From contig JACMPW010000011.1 in NCBI GenBank assembly GCA_014377305.1, forward strand, positions 1 through 43,017: a stretch of 43,017 nt of DNA, written 5' to 3'. Positions 1-9,997 of this stretch are shown here, in pieces (position 1 is the stretch's first letter; each line of letters starts with the position of its first letter). A program made the position numbers and the translations under genes. The stretch is from Candidatus Altimarinota bacterium. GTDB taxonomy: Bacteria; Patescibacteriota; Gracilibacteria; BD1-5; UBA2023. Below the pieces are notes generated by a model. That model had not been told where the DNA came from. It worked only from the letters and a program-made list of their open reading frames with translations, and made no database searches.

Positions 1-756
1 CATACGAGCCCAAGTCATATGAACTACTTGTTTCAGTGATATACATCCATAGGCGAGATATACCGATATTCGAGAACTCGCCTCTTGTCACTCTATCGGA
101 CGACTCATACCACCCATATATTTCCGACCTCGGGATACGAGGAATGATGCGAGAGTTTTTTGTCATTCTTTTTCTCATCACCTCTGGATATGAGGATTTC
201 CTATATTTTTTTGCCAACTGTCTGAGATGAGCTGAGTCTCGCCATACTGCTGTCACTGCGGAACTATGAGAATCGGTTCCATCATACGACTCTGCCAGAT
301 ACGAGTCCAGTCATCACGAGATAAGAGTCGTCTCACTACACCGTTGGTCGGATACTCAGTCCATGTGATCCCTTTGGCCTTGAGGTACTTGCCCATCATG
401 ATATCTCGCTCATAGGTGATGGCATTGCCAGTCTCTTCATGAGAAAATACTGAATCCACGGCATAGGAATCGAGGATATATTTCATCACATCTGATATAT
501 TGCGTTCGAATATGATCAGTGGCACCCCGATACTACGGAGTGACTCACGGAGATCTATGAGAGACTCTTCTATAAATTGCCTGTGAAAATCTGAAAAGTC
601 AGGAGCACTCGTCACACGAGGCTCAAAACTATAGAAAGCAATCACTGGGATATTTTTATTTTTTCATATATCGCGAGCATCAGATAAAGGGCGATGATCA
701 CTTATACGGAGATCTCGCTTGTACCAGACGAGGATGATTTTTTCTTTTTGCGACAT
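1..756 (-). CDS. Deoxyribodipyrimidine photolyase / cryptochrome family, 3' end beyond window
   Basis: Flavoprotein that would repair UV-induced pyrimidine dimers with blue light. The N-terminus, starting at ATG 756, reads MSQKEKIILVWYKRDLRISD, the classic Rossmann start of photolyases. Around residues 95-110 comes a SHEETGN-type motif. The start of the FAD-binding domain follows, with a GGE...A..L..FL.SRGRKY segment and SSRISVYLAYGCIS near residues 225-240. The gene runs off the left edge after about 252 codons, so the Trp electron-transfer chain cannot be inspected. Several TGA codons, including those at positions 253-255 and 175-180, must be read as Gly; otherwise only a 130-residue fragment would appear. 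It follows the small membrane gene by 2 bases, so the two are probably co-transcribed. Family is clear; the exact subclass (CPD photolyase versus cryptochrome) is not. Confidence 0.9.
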
Positions 757-758
757 GA

Positions 759-1067
759 TTATTTTTTGACCCTAAATCGTATCCATTCATAGAGCATATG
801 TAGTCTCAGCATGAAAAATGCCCTCACTGAATAACGTCGGATAACTCTAAGTCAAAATACGAGTACTCCCGATGCAAGGATCATGAGCCATCCTGCTGGG
901 ATAGGTGTGAGGAGTCCTACAATCCCAAAAAGAAATAAGAATACAGCAAAAAATATCCTCAATCCAAGTGGGAGAAGCATAATACGCTGATACCAAGGAT
1001 GGATACGAATTCGATAAAATATCTCTCGAAATTTTTCTTTATATGTTTTGTTTCTGATATAGTCCAT
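759..1067 (-). CDS. Small two-helix membrane protein, PGPGW-like
   Basis: A 102-residue protein with a basic amphipathic N-terminus (about residues 1-30), two hydrophobic segments near residues 33-53 and 57-75, and a basic C-terminal tail. Between the helices lies LLTPIPAGW, which resembles the P-G-P-G-W motif of the PGPGW putative transmembrane family. One in-frame TGA at 852-854 (Gly) would otherwise cut it to 71 residues. Its stop codon lies 2 bases before the photolyase start, so the two are likely translated from one message. Function is unknown. The family link rests on a short motif only. Confidence 0.7.
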
Positions 1068-1082
1068 AACTATGATAATATC

Positions 1083-1111
1083 AAAAATCCCTTGAAGAAC
1101 AAGGGATTTTT
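1083..1111 (-). terminator. Terminator after cyclophilin gene
   Basis: Inverted repeat AAAAATCCCTT / AAGGGATTTTT with a short loop, ending in T-rich sequence on the minus strand, directly after the cyclophilin stop codon. It also separates that gene from the small membrane gene that follows. Confidence 0.7.
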
Positions 1112-1115
1112 GATA

Positions 1116-1598
1116 TTATTTTGAGATTACTGTCGCTTTGATTATCTTCACCTCATCGAGTGGTCGATCGTTGCGATCCGTCTTGCTCGACTCGATCGCG
1201 TCGACTATATCCATACCAGAGACTACATGCCCGAATATCGTATGCTTGCGGTCGAGGAATGATGCATTCGCTGCTGTCACGATGAAGAACTGTGAACCGT
1301 TCGTATTCTTCCCTGCATTCGCCATAGAGATAACTCATTTTTTGTGAGTGAGAGACGCGTCGAGGAACTCATCCTCGAATGCTCGCATCCAGATACTCTT
1401 GCCACCTGAGCCAGTTCCAGTCGGATCTCCACCCTGGATCATGAACTCTCGAATCACACGATGAAAAATAATACCATCATAGTATCACTGCTCGGTGAGT
1501 CCGACGAAATTCTCGACTGCTTTGGGTGCAGCAGCTGGGAAGAGCTCGAGAGTGATGTCTCCGAGGGTGGTGGAGAAGAGGATTTGAGGATTAGACAT
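1116..1598 (-). CDS. Peptidyl-prolyl cis-trans isomerase, cyclophilin type
   Basis: Cytoplasmic cyclophilin of 160 residues catalysing Xaa-Pro isomerisation during protein folding. The frame starts at ATG 1598 with [20 protein letters not shown]. It contains the signature [19 protein letters not shown] (catalytic Arg, then QGGD), [15 protein letters not shown] near the middle and [12 protein letters not shown] towards the end, so all core active-site elements are present. Two TGA codons are read as Gly, one in the loop EQ-G-YYDG and one in [12 protein letters not shown], where cyclophilins have a conserved Gly. Length matches minimal bacterial cyclophilins without a signal peptide. It stands downstream of ybaB on the same strand. 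Confidence 0.95.
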
Positions 1599-1824
1599 AG
1601 TTGAAAACTTAGATTTTAGGATTTAGGTTGCTGGATTGATTCGCACCCCAAGGGTACTTCCAACGCTTCGCAAAGGGGCGTCCTCCCAATGATAGAGAGA
1701 AGAAAAATATTCAAAAACAAGAAATTCGAGGAAGGAAAATTTTCTCGAAGTGAACTTACTGATATGTAAGTGAGCAAGATAAAATTTTCCTGACAAAGAA
1801 GTTCGAAGTTTTTCAAAATTTTTA
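1599..1824. other. Noncoding gap between ybaB and cyclophilin genes, with imperfect hairpins
   Basis: About 225 bases without a convincing gene. It contains imperfect inverted repeats: GGAAAATTTTC near 1735-1745, whose AAAATTTTCC is echoed near 1782-1792, and CACTTCGAG / GAAGTTCGAAG elements around 1745-1815. It may form an extended RNA fold in the ybaB 3' region. No homology recognised. Confidence 0.3.
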
Positions 1825-2124
1825 CTACATACCAGGTAAGTTGAGACCCATAGAGGCCATTACACCCTTCATACGATCTGCGGCGATCTCTTGTGCCTTT
1901 TTCATACCTTTGTTGATCGCATCGCTGATTGCTTTTTCGAGTTTTTTCTGATCTTGCATGATAGTTATATCCTCTATCACTGTTGAGACGACCTTGAGTT
2001 GACCATCTATCGTGACAACGACTCCATTGACCTCAGCCTCGATATGTGTGTTTGAGAGCTCTTCTTGGATCTTCTGAGCTTGTTGTTGGAGCTTCATCAT
2101 GTCTTGTGCTTGTTTGAAATCCAT
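1825..2124 (-). CDS. YbaB/EbfC family nucleoid-associated protein
   Basis: A 99-residue DNA-binding protein of the YbaB/EbfC family, forming homodimers that coat DNA. The N-terminal helix (MDFKQAQDMMKLQQQAQKIQ) matches the family start, followed by EVNGVVVTIDGQLKV, the central beta element, and a C-terminal helix ending in ADRMKGVMASMGLNLPGM. Full length, no TGA codon, ATG start. In many bacteria the gene sits beside dnaX-recR; here it faces the rhodopsin gene across a 205-base gap and shares no operon with recombination genes. Confidence 0.93.
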   Translation of the reverse strand: MDFKQAQDMMKLQQQAQKIQEELSNTHIEAEVNGVVVTIDGQLKVVSTVIEDITIMQDQKKLEKAISDAINKGMKKAQEIAADRMKGVMASMGLNLPGM

Positions 2125-2269
2125 AATGGAAAAATAAGTAAATATAATATAAAATCGAAGAAATGATAGTAAAATTTACAGGAAAAGCAAACATTTATTC
2201 GAAAGTTAATACTATAATGTAAATCCAAATAATCGTCAATACAAAATCACACCATACATCAGTCATAGA

Positions 2270-2298
2270 CTTGCAAACTCTCGCAATAGATATACTAT
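2270..2298 (+). promoter_or_regulatory. Predicted promoter of the rhodopsin gene
   Basis: CTTGCA at 2270-2275 and TACTAT at 2293-2298 with a 17-base spacer (overlapping TATACT at 2291 is the alternative -10). Same CTTGC-type -35 as other promoters in the window. It places the transcript start about 25 bases before ATG 2330. Confidence 0.5.
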
Positions 2299-2329
2299 AT
2301 TGTTGTTCTTATTTCTTTTCTTTTCTACT

Positions 2330-3076
2330 ATGGATATCATTAGTATCAGTCAATTTGATATAGTGTACAATGCATTCTCATTTGCTATCGCAGGTATGGG
2401 CGCAGCGACTCTATTTCTTTGGCTCGAACGATCTCAGGTAGCACCACAGTATCGCACTGCTCTCACGATTTCAGGACTCGTCACAGCGATTGCGACATAT
2501 CACTATATTCGTATATTCAACAGTTGGGATGGGGCATATGAGGTAGTCGGCAATACTATATCAGTGACGGGACAAGCATTCAACCATGCATATCGCTATG
2601 TAGATTGGCTCCTCACTGTACCGCTTTTACTCATCGAGCTCATACTCGTGATGGGACTTTCACGCAAGGAGACATATTCCAAGTCACTCTGGTTCGGAGT
2701 TATGGCCGCTCTCATGGTCATCCTCGGATATCCAGGAGAGACTGCAACTGATATATCGACGAAACTCGTATGGTGGACTCTCGGGATGATACCTTTTGTC
2801 TATCTCGTCTACCAGCTCTTCGTCGGACTCAGTGCCTCTATTCAGAGTCAACCAGCTGAGATCAAGAGCCTCATAGTCACAGCAAGATGAATCATCGTTG
2901 CTACATGGTGTTTTTATCCTATAGTCTACATACTCCCTCTCCTCGGGTTCGAGGGATCGAGTGCTATGGTAGGAGTACAGGTCGGGTATACTATTGCCGA
3001 TCTCCTCGCGAAGGCGGTGTTCGGTATCTATATCTACTTCATCGTAGTACGCAAATCTGAGTCAGTCAAGGGATAA
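2330..3076 (+). CDS. Type-1 (microbial) rhodopsin, predicted light-driven outward proton pump
   Basis: Seven-helix retinal protein of 248 residues; predicted to pump protons across the cytoplasmic membrane in light. Helix C reads RYVDWLLTVPLLLIEL, giving Asp92 (Schiff-base counterion/proton acceptor), Thr96 and Glu103 (proton donor), the DTE set of proteorhodopsin-type pumps. Leu100 sits where proteorhodopsin has the green-tuning Leu. His58 in TYHYIRIFNSW matches the His that pairs with the counterion. Helix F has WCFYP (Trp193, Tyr196, Pro197). Helix G has IADLLAKAVFG with Asp224 and the retinal-binding Lys228. HYIRIFNSW and VQVGYTIAD resemble xanthorhodopsin/actinorhodopsin-type proteins. 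At the position of the Gly that admits a carotenoid antenna in xanthorhodopsin I read Trp149, so no antenna is expected. One TGA (2888-2890) codes Gly187; under the standard code helices F and G would be lost. ATG 2330 is preferred to the TTG at 2300. Confidence 0.95.
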
Positions 3077-3090
3077 TCCATAATCCATCA

Positions 3091-3120
3091 AAAAACCCGA
3101 GTCACATGACTCGGGTTTTT
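3091..3120. terminator. Bidirectional terminator between rhodopsin and TspO-like genes
   Basis: Perfect inverted repeat AAAAACCCGAGTCA / TGACTCGGGTTTTT with a minimal loop and T-tracts on both strands. It can end both convergent transcripts. Confidence 0.9.
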
Positions 3121-3137
3121 TGATGGGGTGATCTATC

Positions 3138-3881
3138 TTACCAGAACTTGAGAGCACTGAGTGCTGTCTTTTTATTTCTCAAAGACTGGAGAATATAGAA
3201 TCCGATAGTGACTACATATATGATAACAACTCATCTCATCTCCATCGTAGGATGTGCTATATACACGCCGAGCAACGTCCAGAGGAATACTCCTGATATG
3301 ATATATGTTCGATATCAACACTGGAGCTCAGAGATGATCAGGAGGATAGCACCAAGTGCGAATATCGCATAGTAGAGATCCGTCGGACCCCCGAGAGACC
3401 ATCCCATATATCGTATCCAGACGGTGATATTGAGTGCTGTCGCCATGATGATCCAGGCGAGCGTGATCTCGATACTCGACCTGACCACGACGTGTGCCGT
3501 CCTCGTACGGGTGAACACATATGCGAGGAGGCCGAGGATCGCGAGCATCACTACGAGTGCGATACTGATATAGAGATTGCCCCATGGGAGGAGCCAGACG
3601 GCTGTGAGAGCAACTGCGATAGAAAATAGAACAAGCGACTGAGTATCGATTTTGGATTTTCACTGAGCAAAAAATGCTACATATACTCAAGCGATAACCC
3701 ATGAGAGATAGATCAGTGACCATATGGCAAAAGTGACTCCCACAGGGGTAACCGAAGTCGCGAACATCGCGGAGATATCTGCCTGAGTCATACCACCGAT
3801 GAGATACGGAGAACCTGGTATACTCACGAGAGTCGTGAGTCCGATCGTGATCAGAGCCGTGATGAGGAGGAGATATCGCAT
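3138..3881 (-). CDS. TspO/MBR-like integral membrane protein
   Basis: A 247-residue protein with about seven hydrophobic segments. The segment TPVGVTFAIWSLIYLSWVIAG (about residues 54-74) resembles the T-P-x-G-x-x-F-x-I-W-x-x-I-Y-x motif of TspO/MBR tryptophan-rich sensory proteins, and WIIMATALNITVWIRYMGW later in the chain fits the same fold. TspO proteins bind tetrapyrroles and respond to light and oxygen in several bacteria. This one is longer than the usual five-helix form of about 160 residues. TGA codons (3687-3689, 3660-3662, 3315-3317, 3231-3233) are read as Gly. It is the last gene of the run that starts with miaB, 68 bases after DUF1295, and ends tail-to-tail with rhodopsin. Family assignment is moderate. 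Confidence 0.6.
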
Positions 3882-3949
3882 ATTGAGAAGGTTATAGGAT
3901 ATAATACTATTGTAGAGCTTTTTGCAAGAATACAACTCTCGATCATTCT

Positions 3950-4747
3950 CTAGTTCCGAGTCCACCATGGTATGAAGACACTTGTTTTCTTTTTATACTC
4001 TTCCCAGTTCGCCCTACCTGCATATCTCGCCTCTTGGAGTGGTATACCCGAGACGAAGAGGAGGAGGATAGTTATGACAGTGAATGATACGAGTCCATAG
4101 TACGAATATGGCAGAGCGATCAAGCTGATCCCGAGCCAGAACATACTCTCTCCGAAATAGTTCGGATGCCGAGAGTATCTATAGAGTCAGGTGGTGAATA
4201 TCTCACCAGGCTTCTTCGTCTGTGCGAACTCGGCAAGTTGCCGATCTGCAATAGTCTCGAATATGAGTCCTGCAAGTGCGATGACAATTCATAGTATCAA
4301 AACTGACAATCATCTACCAACATCAAACTCTCATCCAATAAGAAACCAATTAGGTGTTCTGATATACTCTAGATTCACCACCAATATAGCAGTTGCGACT
4401 ACGATCATCAGGATCATCTGGAGCATATACACCTGGAGAAAAGACCGAATGACGAAATACCATCCGTTCCCCCACTCTTCCCGCCACTTGGCATACCGTG
4501 CATCTTCTTTGTGGTCTTTGAACTTGCGGAGTCCGATATGTGAGACGATACGAGCTCACCAGAGCAGGACAAGTACTGTAATTGCTATCTGGTGAAGTCA
4601 CATACCTGAACCGAGGAACGATATGAATGCGATGAGTACAAAACCAAAACCCCAGAATACATCGACGATGGAGTTGTCTCGTATTCGCAGAGAATAGAGA
4701 AAGAGGAGGATATATGAGATGAGGAGAGTGAGGAGGATGGAGGTCAT
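3950..4747 (-). CDS. DUF1295 membrane protein (steroid 5-alpha-reductase-like / isoprenylcysteine methyltransferase-like fold)
   Basis: Polytopic membrane protein of 265 residues. Near the N-terminus DNSIVDVFWGFGFVLIA matches the family start. The diagnostic motif TGLYRYSRHPNYFGE lies at residues 186-200, and the C-terminus has LLFVSGIPLQE.RYAGR..WEEYKKKTS.FIPW, all typical of DUF1295. Substrate is unknown; relatives are reductases or methyltransferases acting on lipid-like molecules. Several TGA codons are read as Gly, including the one in TTGLYRYS. The start ATG 4747 lies 2 bases after the upstream DUF5677 stop. It is followed by the TspO-like gene. In other bacteria DUF1295 genes occur near photolyase-type genes, so its presence beside photolyase and rhodopsin is notable. 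Confidence 0.88.
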
Positions 4748-4749
4748 AA

Positions 4750-5631
4750 TTAATAAATTTTAATTTCATTCAGTTCATTATGCTTGTTATAGAAATATTC
4801 TATATACACTTTTTCTTTTTCAAAAAAAGTATGTAAATCAACATTTAACATAAAATATCCAAACTTATTTAGAACATCAAAGATAAATATAATATTATTG
4901 TATAACTGAACTGGATCAAATTCAGCATCATCCAATATGGGTTCGTATGAATCCGTTTCTCTTGTAAGGTATGCTGTATATCTAAGTCATATCCAGTCTC
5001 AATGAACAACATGTGATTGCATTGTATATCAGAAGGCATACATGGAACCATTATCACCATTTTCTTTAAATAATTTTTTTATATCTGGATATTGTTTTGC
5101 CAATTCTCGTATTTCTGACTCATTGAGTCACGATTCTCATATTCGCAAGTTCCTTTGAGTAATTAGTCTTGTTTCAACTTCATATAGTTCTCTATCCTGA
5201 GATATGGCAGTTTTATGAACTAATTCATCTAAATCTAAATCCTTTTTTATAGCATTAGCTATGAATTTTTTGCTACCTTCTTCTGCGTGATGATCAATTA
5301 TCCAAAGCATATTTAAACAACTTTCTAATATTGCCCTATCAAGCATTATAATGACTTCATTATGTTTATACTCAGTCATTAAAGGAAGTTGTGCATACAT
5401 AGTCTTTCTTATCCTATTAAGGAGTCCTATCAAGACTCCCCAATCAAAAATGGAAGAAGAATTATTGATTCAAGGACTATCAGATTTTATGGACACAAAA
5501 ACTGTAATAATCTGTAATACAAAAATATAATACTCAAAAAATATTTTTCTAAAATCTTTAGAATCTATACATTTTTGAATTTCTTCTGGCGTAAACCTAC
5601 GAGGATTCTCAAATGTTTGAAATATATCCAT
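4750..5631 (-). CDS. DUF5677-like protein of unknown function
   Basis: A 293-residue protein read from ATG 5631 (MDIFQTFENPRRFTPEE). It has a largely helical N-terminal half, with NEVIIMLDRAILESCLNMLWI near residues 90-110, then LNESEIRELAKQYPDIKKL, and a YAFGYTMQSHVVHGDW segment, in a layout that resembles DUF5677. TGA codons (for example 5137-5139 and 5128-5130) are read as Gly. The coding sequence is much richer in A and T than its neighbours (frequent TTA, AAT, ATA and TTT codons), which suggests later arrival by transfer. It is packed between miaB (4-base gap) and DUF1295 (2-base gap). No function can be given. Confidence 0.7.
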
Positions 5632-5635
5632 AGTT

Positions 5636-7105
5636 TTAAATTAGATTCCCTTTTAGCACCCATTTATCCCCTTCCGTGATCCGTACCTTAACGATATCTC
5701 AGATTTTTACTGCAGATTTTTTTTGTATGAAAACCTCTTTGAAGTTCCGAGTTCGTCCCACCCATGTCTCATCTTTTCACTCTCAGGATATCAGGATCTC
5801 CTCTTCTCGTCCTACCATGAGGAGGTTGCGAGACTGGGCGGTCTCACGGAGGATATCATTGAGTATTGTCCATCGTCTCGCCTTTTCTCCTGGAGAGATA
5901 TCGTCCTCGAACCGATTGGTTGCTGTCGTCCCGACCCTAGCCGAGTAGCGAGCGATGAAAGCAACATCGAACTGACACTCTCGCATAGCGGTCGCCGTCG
6001 CCTGGAACTCCTCCTCCGTCTCCCCTGGGAATCCGACGATGATATCCGTAGAAATCGAGAAGAGTGGATCACGCGAGCGGAGATAGTCGACCTGCGACTT
6101 GAAGTCGGCGTATGTGTGCTTGCGGTTCATCTTTTGCAGCATCGTATCACTCCCAGACTGGAGTGCGAAGTGGAGATGCGGAGTCATATGCGGCAGGTCA
6201 AAGTGAGCCGAGAGGATATCGAGGGTCATATCATGCGGATTGGAGCTCGTGAAGCGGATACGATCGAGTCCATCGATTTCGCTGATTTTATTGAGGAGTT
6301 CGCGGAATGGAGTCTCTATATTTTTGTCAGTCCAGGTGAGTTCTTCTACATTCCAGAGCTTCTTCTTCGTCTCTTTGCCATAGCTATTCACATTTTGCCC
6401 GAGAAGTGTCACTTCGCGAGTTCCACTTTGCACTACTTCTCGGATCTCAGCGACAATAGTGTCGGGATCACGAGAGATCTCACGACCCCGAGTATAGGGT
6501 ACGATGCAGAACGAGCAATAGTTGTCACACCCCGTCTGGATGATCACATTGGCACTGGCGGGATTCTCTTGGAGTTGGCGGACGGCGAGGTACTCGTTGA
6601 ACTTCGCATCGTTGCCGATATCTTCACTCGTTATGAGAGAGAGGATTTTTGTCAAAAACGAAACCTCCTCAATACGGAATACAAAGTCGATCGACTGCGA
6701 GCGGAGAAAGAGTTCATCATCATAGTTCGCGAGTGCGTCAGATGAATCAAGGAGAGCGATCTTCTCGGCATTTTTTCGCTTATATTCCTCACTCATATTC
6801 CCCTCTTCATCTCTCAGATATAGCTTCGCGAGTCCAGACTTCCGCACCATACACCCTGTGAAACCGAACAGTGGTTTTTTGCCAGTTGCATTGGTCTTGT
6901 GATATCTCTCGATCTCATGGATGAATCAGAATACTCGATCCTCACCCTTTTGGCGGACACTACAAGTATTGCAGATGACGATATCTGCTTGTATAGGGTC
7001 GAGCATTTTTCGCAATCCTGCAGAACGGAGGATCATATCGATCTTCTCACTGTCTGCATAGTTCATCTGACAGCCAAATGTTTTGATATAGTAGGTTTTG
7101 AGCAT
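5636..7105 (-). CDS. miaB: tRNA-2-methylthio-N6-dimethylallyladenosine synthase
   Basis: Radical-SAM methylthiotransferase of 489 residues that adds the 2-methylthio group to i6A37 of tRNAs. The N-terminal UPF0004 domain has its three cluster cysteines in KTFGCQMN, CNTCSV and FTGCMVRK. The radical SAM site is CDNYCSFC (CxxxCxxC) with PYTRGRE after it, then TLLGQNVNSYG, and DIIVGFPGETEEEF. The C-terminal TRAM part ends GDIVKVRITEGDKWVLKG. The chain is somewhat longer than usual, with an extra stretch (DEEGNMSEEYKRKNAEKI) after the third Cys. ATG 7105 starts right at the conserved MLKTYYIKTFGCQMN; upstream in-frame sequence is not conserved. TGA codons at 5783-5785 and others are Gly. It leads the minus-strand run miaB-DUF5677-DUF1295-TspO. 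Confidence 0.95.
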
Positions 7106-7343
7106 AAAAAGTTTTGCACCGAGGTGTATCCCAGATTGTAGCGAGAAAGCTCCTTTTTGCAAATGATGCTCTGCATACAGTATGTGAACAAAGGGTGAAG
7201 AAAACTCACACAAGCGAATTGAAAAATAGACATAGAGTCATATAATATGTACATCACATAACTGAGTGAAATCCTCATAACCGCAAGTAGAAGCCAACTA
7301 GCCGGAGTACAGATTGTATACATATACTAACCACCCACAATAT

Positions 7344-8576
7344 ATGGTATCAGGAGAACAGTTCGTAGCCATAGATATCGGTAGCAACCGTATCAAAGTC
7401 GTCATCTGAGAATGGAATGAACGCAAAGAACTCCGTATCCTCGGAGTTGGAGTTGCTGACTCTCAGGGAATCCGCAAGGGCAATATCCTCGATATGGAGG
7501 CATTCAAGATGAATCTTGATAGTGCACTCGGTGAGGCTGAGAAGATGACTGGAGAACAATTCTCTCATGTCTGTCTCGGGCTCTCTGGTATCCACATCGA
7601 TATCGCAGGTCGCGGAGCGATCGTCCCAGTTGCAGGGATCGAGGTCACCGAGGAGGATGTCAATCGAGCACTCGATATGTGCCAAAATGGGCTCGATACG
7701 ATGAATCGTACAGTTCTCAAAGTGGTACCTGAGAGCTTTGGCCTTGATCTCGAATCAGGAATCAAAAACCCAGTCGGAATGAGCGGTAAAAAACTCGAAG
7801 TGAGATCACATATCGTCTCTATCGGATCCAATGTACTCGCCAATATCAAAAAGTGAGTCCTCGATGTCGGTGTCGAGATCATGGATATCTATCCGAATAT
7901 CCTCGCTGTCGGTGAAGCAACCCTCACTAAGCGTCAGAAGGAGCTCGGAGTCGTCGTCGTCGATATGGGATCGAGCTCGACCAATGTGGCTATATATGAG
8001 GAAGGAGCTCTCATCTATGCTGGAGTCCTCCCGATCGGTGGTGAACATGTCACCTCAGATCTCGCACTCGGACTGCGTATCTCTATAGATACGGCCGAGC
8101 AACTAAAGCTGAACTACGGAGATCTCACGATCCGTGAGGGCAAATCCACTGATGAGGAGATCGATCTCTCGAAGATCTCGAACTCAGAGTCGATGAGTAT
8201 CTCTCGCAAGTTTATGAACGAGATCATCCAGGCTCGATATGAGGAAATATTCCATCATATCGTGATGGAGCTCAAGAAGGTAGGTCGTGATGGTATGCTC
8301 CCAGAGGGGATCGTCATCACGGGTGGAGCTGCCAAGATGCGAGGACTCGTGGATCTCGCTCGCACCTATATGCGACTCCCCGCGAGTATCGGAGTCCCAG
8401 ATCAGGTCGAGGGCGTCAGCGGTACATCTATCTCAGATCCGATCTACTCGAGTGTCGTGGGCAATCTCCTATTGATACAAAAGTATGGAACCGCAAAGAG
8501 ACCATTCAAGGTCAACTTTTCCCTCGGGAATGTATTCGGCTCACTGAAGAATATCTTCAAAAAGATGATTCCATAA
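7344..8576 (+). CDS. ftsA: Cell division protein FtsA
   Basis: Actin-like ATPase of 410 residues that tethers FtsZ to the membrane. The start MVSGEQFVAIDIGSNRIKVVIG is the phosphate-1 motif; VVVVDMGSSSTNVAIYEEG (about residue 200) is phosphate-2; and GIVITGGAAKMRGL is the adenosine motif. An SHS2 (1C) insertion follows the first motif, as in all FtsA. The C-terminus ends in a basic amphipathic segment (SLGNVFGSLKNIFKKMIP) suitable as the membrane-targeting helix. Two TGA codons encode Gly: one in VVI-G-EW at 7408-7410 and one at 7854-7856. It is 63 bases upstream of ftsZ, the usual order. Confidence 0.96.
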
Positions 8577-8639
8577 ATTCTCTGTTTCCTTTTTCCAAAA
8601 TTCCCAAGTCGTCTGTTCTAAATCTCTAATATCTCTCCC

Positions 8640-9875
8640 ATGACTGTTCCAAACGCTGCTGAAGATCGTCTCAAAAAACTCCTCCGAACGAATGTCACCC
8701 CTCAGACTGCTGTCGCTCAGCCATCGCATGTCGAGGTCAATGTCGGATATATCTCTCCGATCGCCAATATCAAGGTCGTCGGTATCGGTGGTGGTGGTAA
8801 TAATGCCGTCAATCGTATGATCGACTCAGGGATCGAGGGGATCGAGTTCATTGCGATCAATACAGATGCTCAGGCACTCTTTACGAGCAAAGCTCAGACT
8901 CGTATCAATATCGGACGAGCAACAACTCGTGGACTCGGTGCAGGAGCCAATCCTGAAATCGGTAAAAAGGCCGCTGAGGAATCAAGTGAAGAGATCAAGC
9001 AGGCACTCTCTGGTGCTGATATGGTATTCATCACTTGTGGTCTCGGAGGTGGTACTGGTACAGGGGCCGCTCCAGTCGTCGCTGAGATCGCTCGCGGACT
9101 CGGTGCACTCGTAGTTGGTGTTGTGACCAAGCCATTTGCATTCGAGGGACAACGCCGTACAGGTCAGGCATTCGATGGATTCGAAAATCTCAAGTCAAAA
9201 GTCGATACCCTCATTACCATCCCGAACGATAAAATCCTCTCGATCATCGATAAAAAGACCCCCCTCCTCGAGGCATTCCACATCGCTGATGAGATACTCA
9301 AACAAGGAGTACAGGGTGTATCAGAGCTCATCACACATCCAGGTCTGATAAATGTAGACTTCGCAGATGTCAGATCAGTCATGGCAGATGCAGGATCAGC
9401 TCTCATGGGAGTTGGATATGGAAGTGGCGAGAGTCGAGCAATCGATGCAGCACGAGCAGCTATCGAGTCACCTCTCCTCGAGCTCTCGATCAACGGTGCC
9501 AAGGGTCTCCTCCTCTCGATCACGGGTGGATCTGATCTCTCGATGTTCGAGGTGGATGAGGCATCTCGTCTCATCAAGGAGCTCTGTGATCCAGATGCCA
9601 ATATCATATTCGGTACCTCTATCGATGAGCGATATACTGGCGAGATCAAGATCACCGTGATCGCTACAGGGTTCAACGAAGAGACCAATGCTCAGATCGC
9701 GTCCATGAGCCGTGGAGGATTCGGACAGAGTCGAGTATTCGGATCTGCACCAACACCTCAGCCGACTATGCGTCCGATGAATCAAGGAGCATTTGGTGGA
9801 CAGACGACTACAGCTCCAGAGCCACAGAATGACTATGATGTCCCTGCGTTTCTCCGCAACAAGATGGGGAAATAA
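8640..9875 (+). CDS. ftsZ: Cell division GTPase FtsZ
   Basis: Tubulin-like GTPase of 411 residues that forms the division ring. It shows [16 protein letters not shown] (GTP binding), the tubulin signature [12 protein letters not shown], the T7-loop region [11 protein letters not shown], and the conserved C-terminal peptide [11 protein letters not shown], which binds FtsA. The N-terminus has a 38-residue extension before the core, and the linker is short and rich in Pro, Gln and Gly. No TGA codon occurs in it. ATG 8640 is the natural start. It is followed by a strong terminator, so ftsA-ftsZ forms its own unit. Confidence 0.98.
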   Translation: MTVPNAAEDRLKKLLRTNVTPQTAVAQPSHVEVNVGYISPIANIKVVGIGGGGNNAVNRMIDSGIEGIEFIAINTDAQALFTSKAQTRINIGRATTRGLGAGANPEIGKKAAEESSEEIKQALSGADMVFITCGLGGGTGTGAAPVVAEIARGLGALVVGVVTKPFAFEGQRRTGQAFDGFENLKSKVDTLITIPNDKILSIIDKKTPLLEAFHIADEILKQGVQGVSELITHPGLINVDFADVRSVMADAGSALMGVGYGSGESRAIDAARAAIESPLLELSINGAKGLLLSITGGSDLSMFEVDEASRLIKELCDPDANIIFGTSIDERYTGEIKITVIATGFNEETNAQIASMSRGGFGQSRVFGSAPTPQPTMRPMNQGAFGGQTTTAPEPQNDYDVPAFLRNKMGK

Positions 9876-9889
9876 TCGAGAACCCATGA

Positions 9890-9924
9890 AAAAACTCCCC
9901 CCGAGTACTCGAGGGGAGTTTTTT
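9890..9924 (+). terminator. Terminator after ftsZ
   Basis: AACTCCCC...GGGGAGTT stem with a small internal CGA/TCG extension, flanked by A- and T-tracts, 15 bases after the ftsZ stop. Confidence 0.9.
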
Positions 9925-9997
9925 AAAAACAAAAGATAAAAATTGAATTCTCTATTTTTTTTCGTACGATAGAGTCTATTACTATCATTATATTCAT

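Noticed and set aside
2330-2890. Truncated rhodopsin ending at the TGA at 2888
   Set aside because: The frame continues with helices F and G including the retinal Lys, and TGA is Gly in this genome.
5723-6745. 340-codon open frame on the plus strand
   Set aside because: Shadow of miaB, whose radical SAM motifs lie on the minus strand in the same place.
9164-9688. 174-codon open frame on the minus strand
   Set aside because: Antisense shadow of ftsZ; no motif, and the ftsZ frame is complete.
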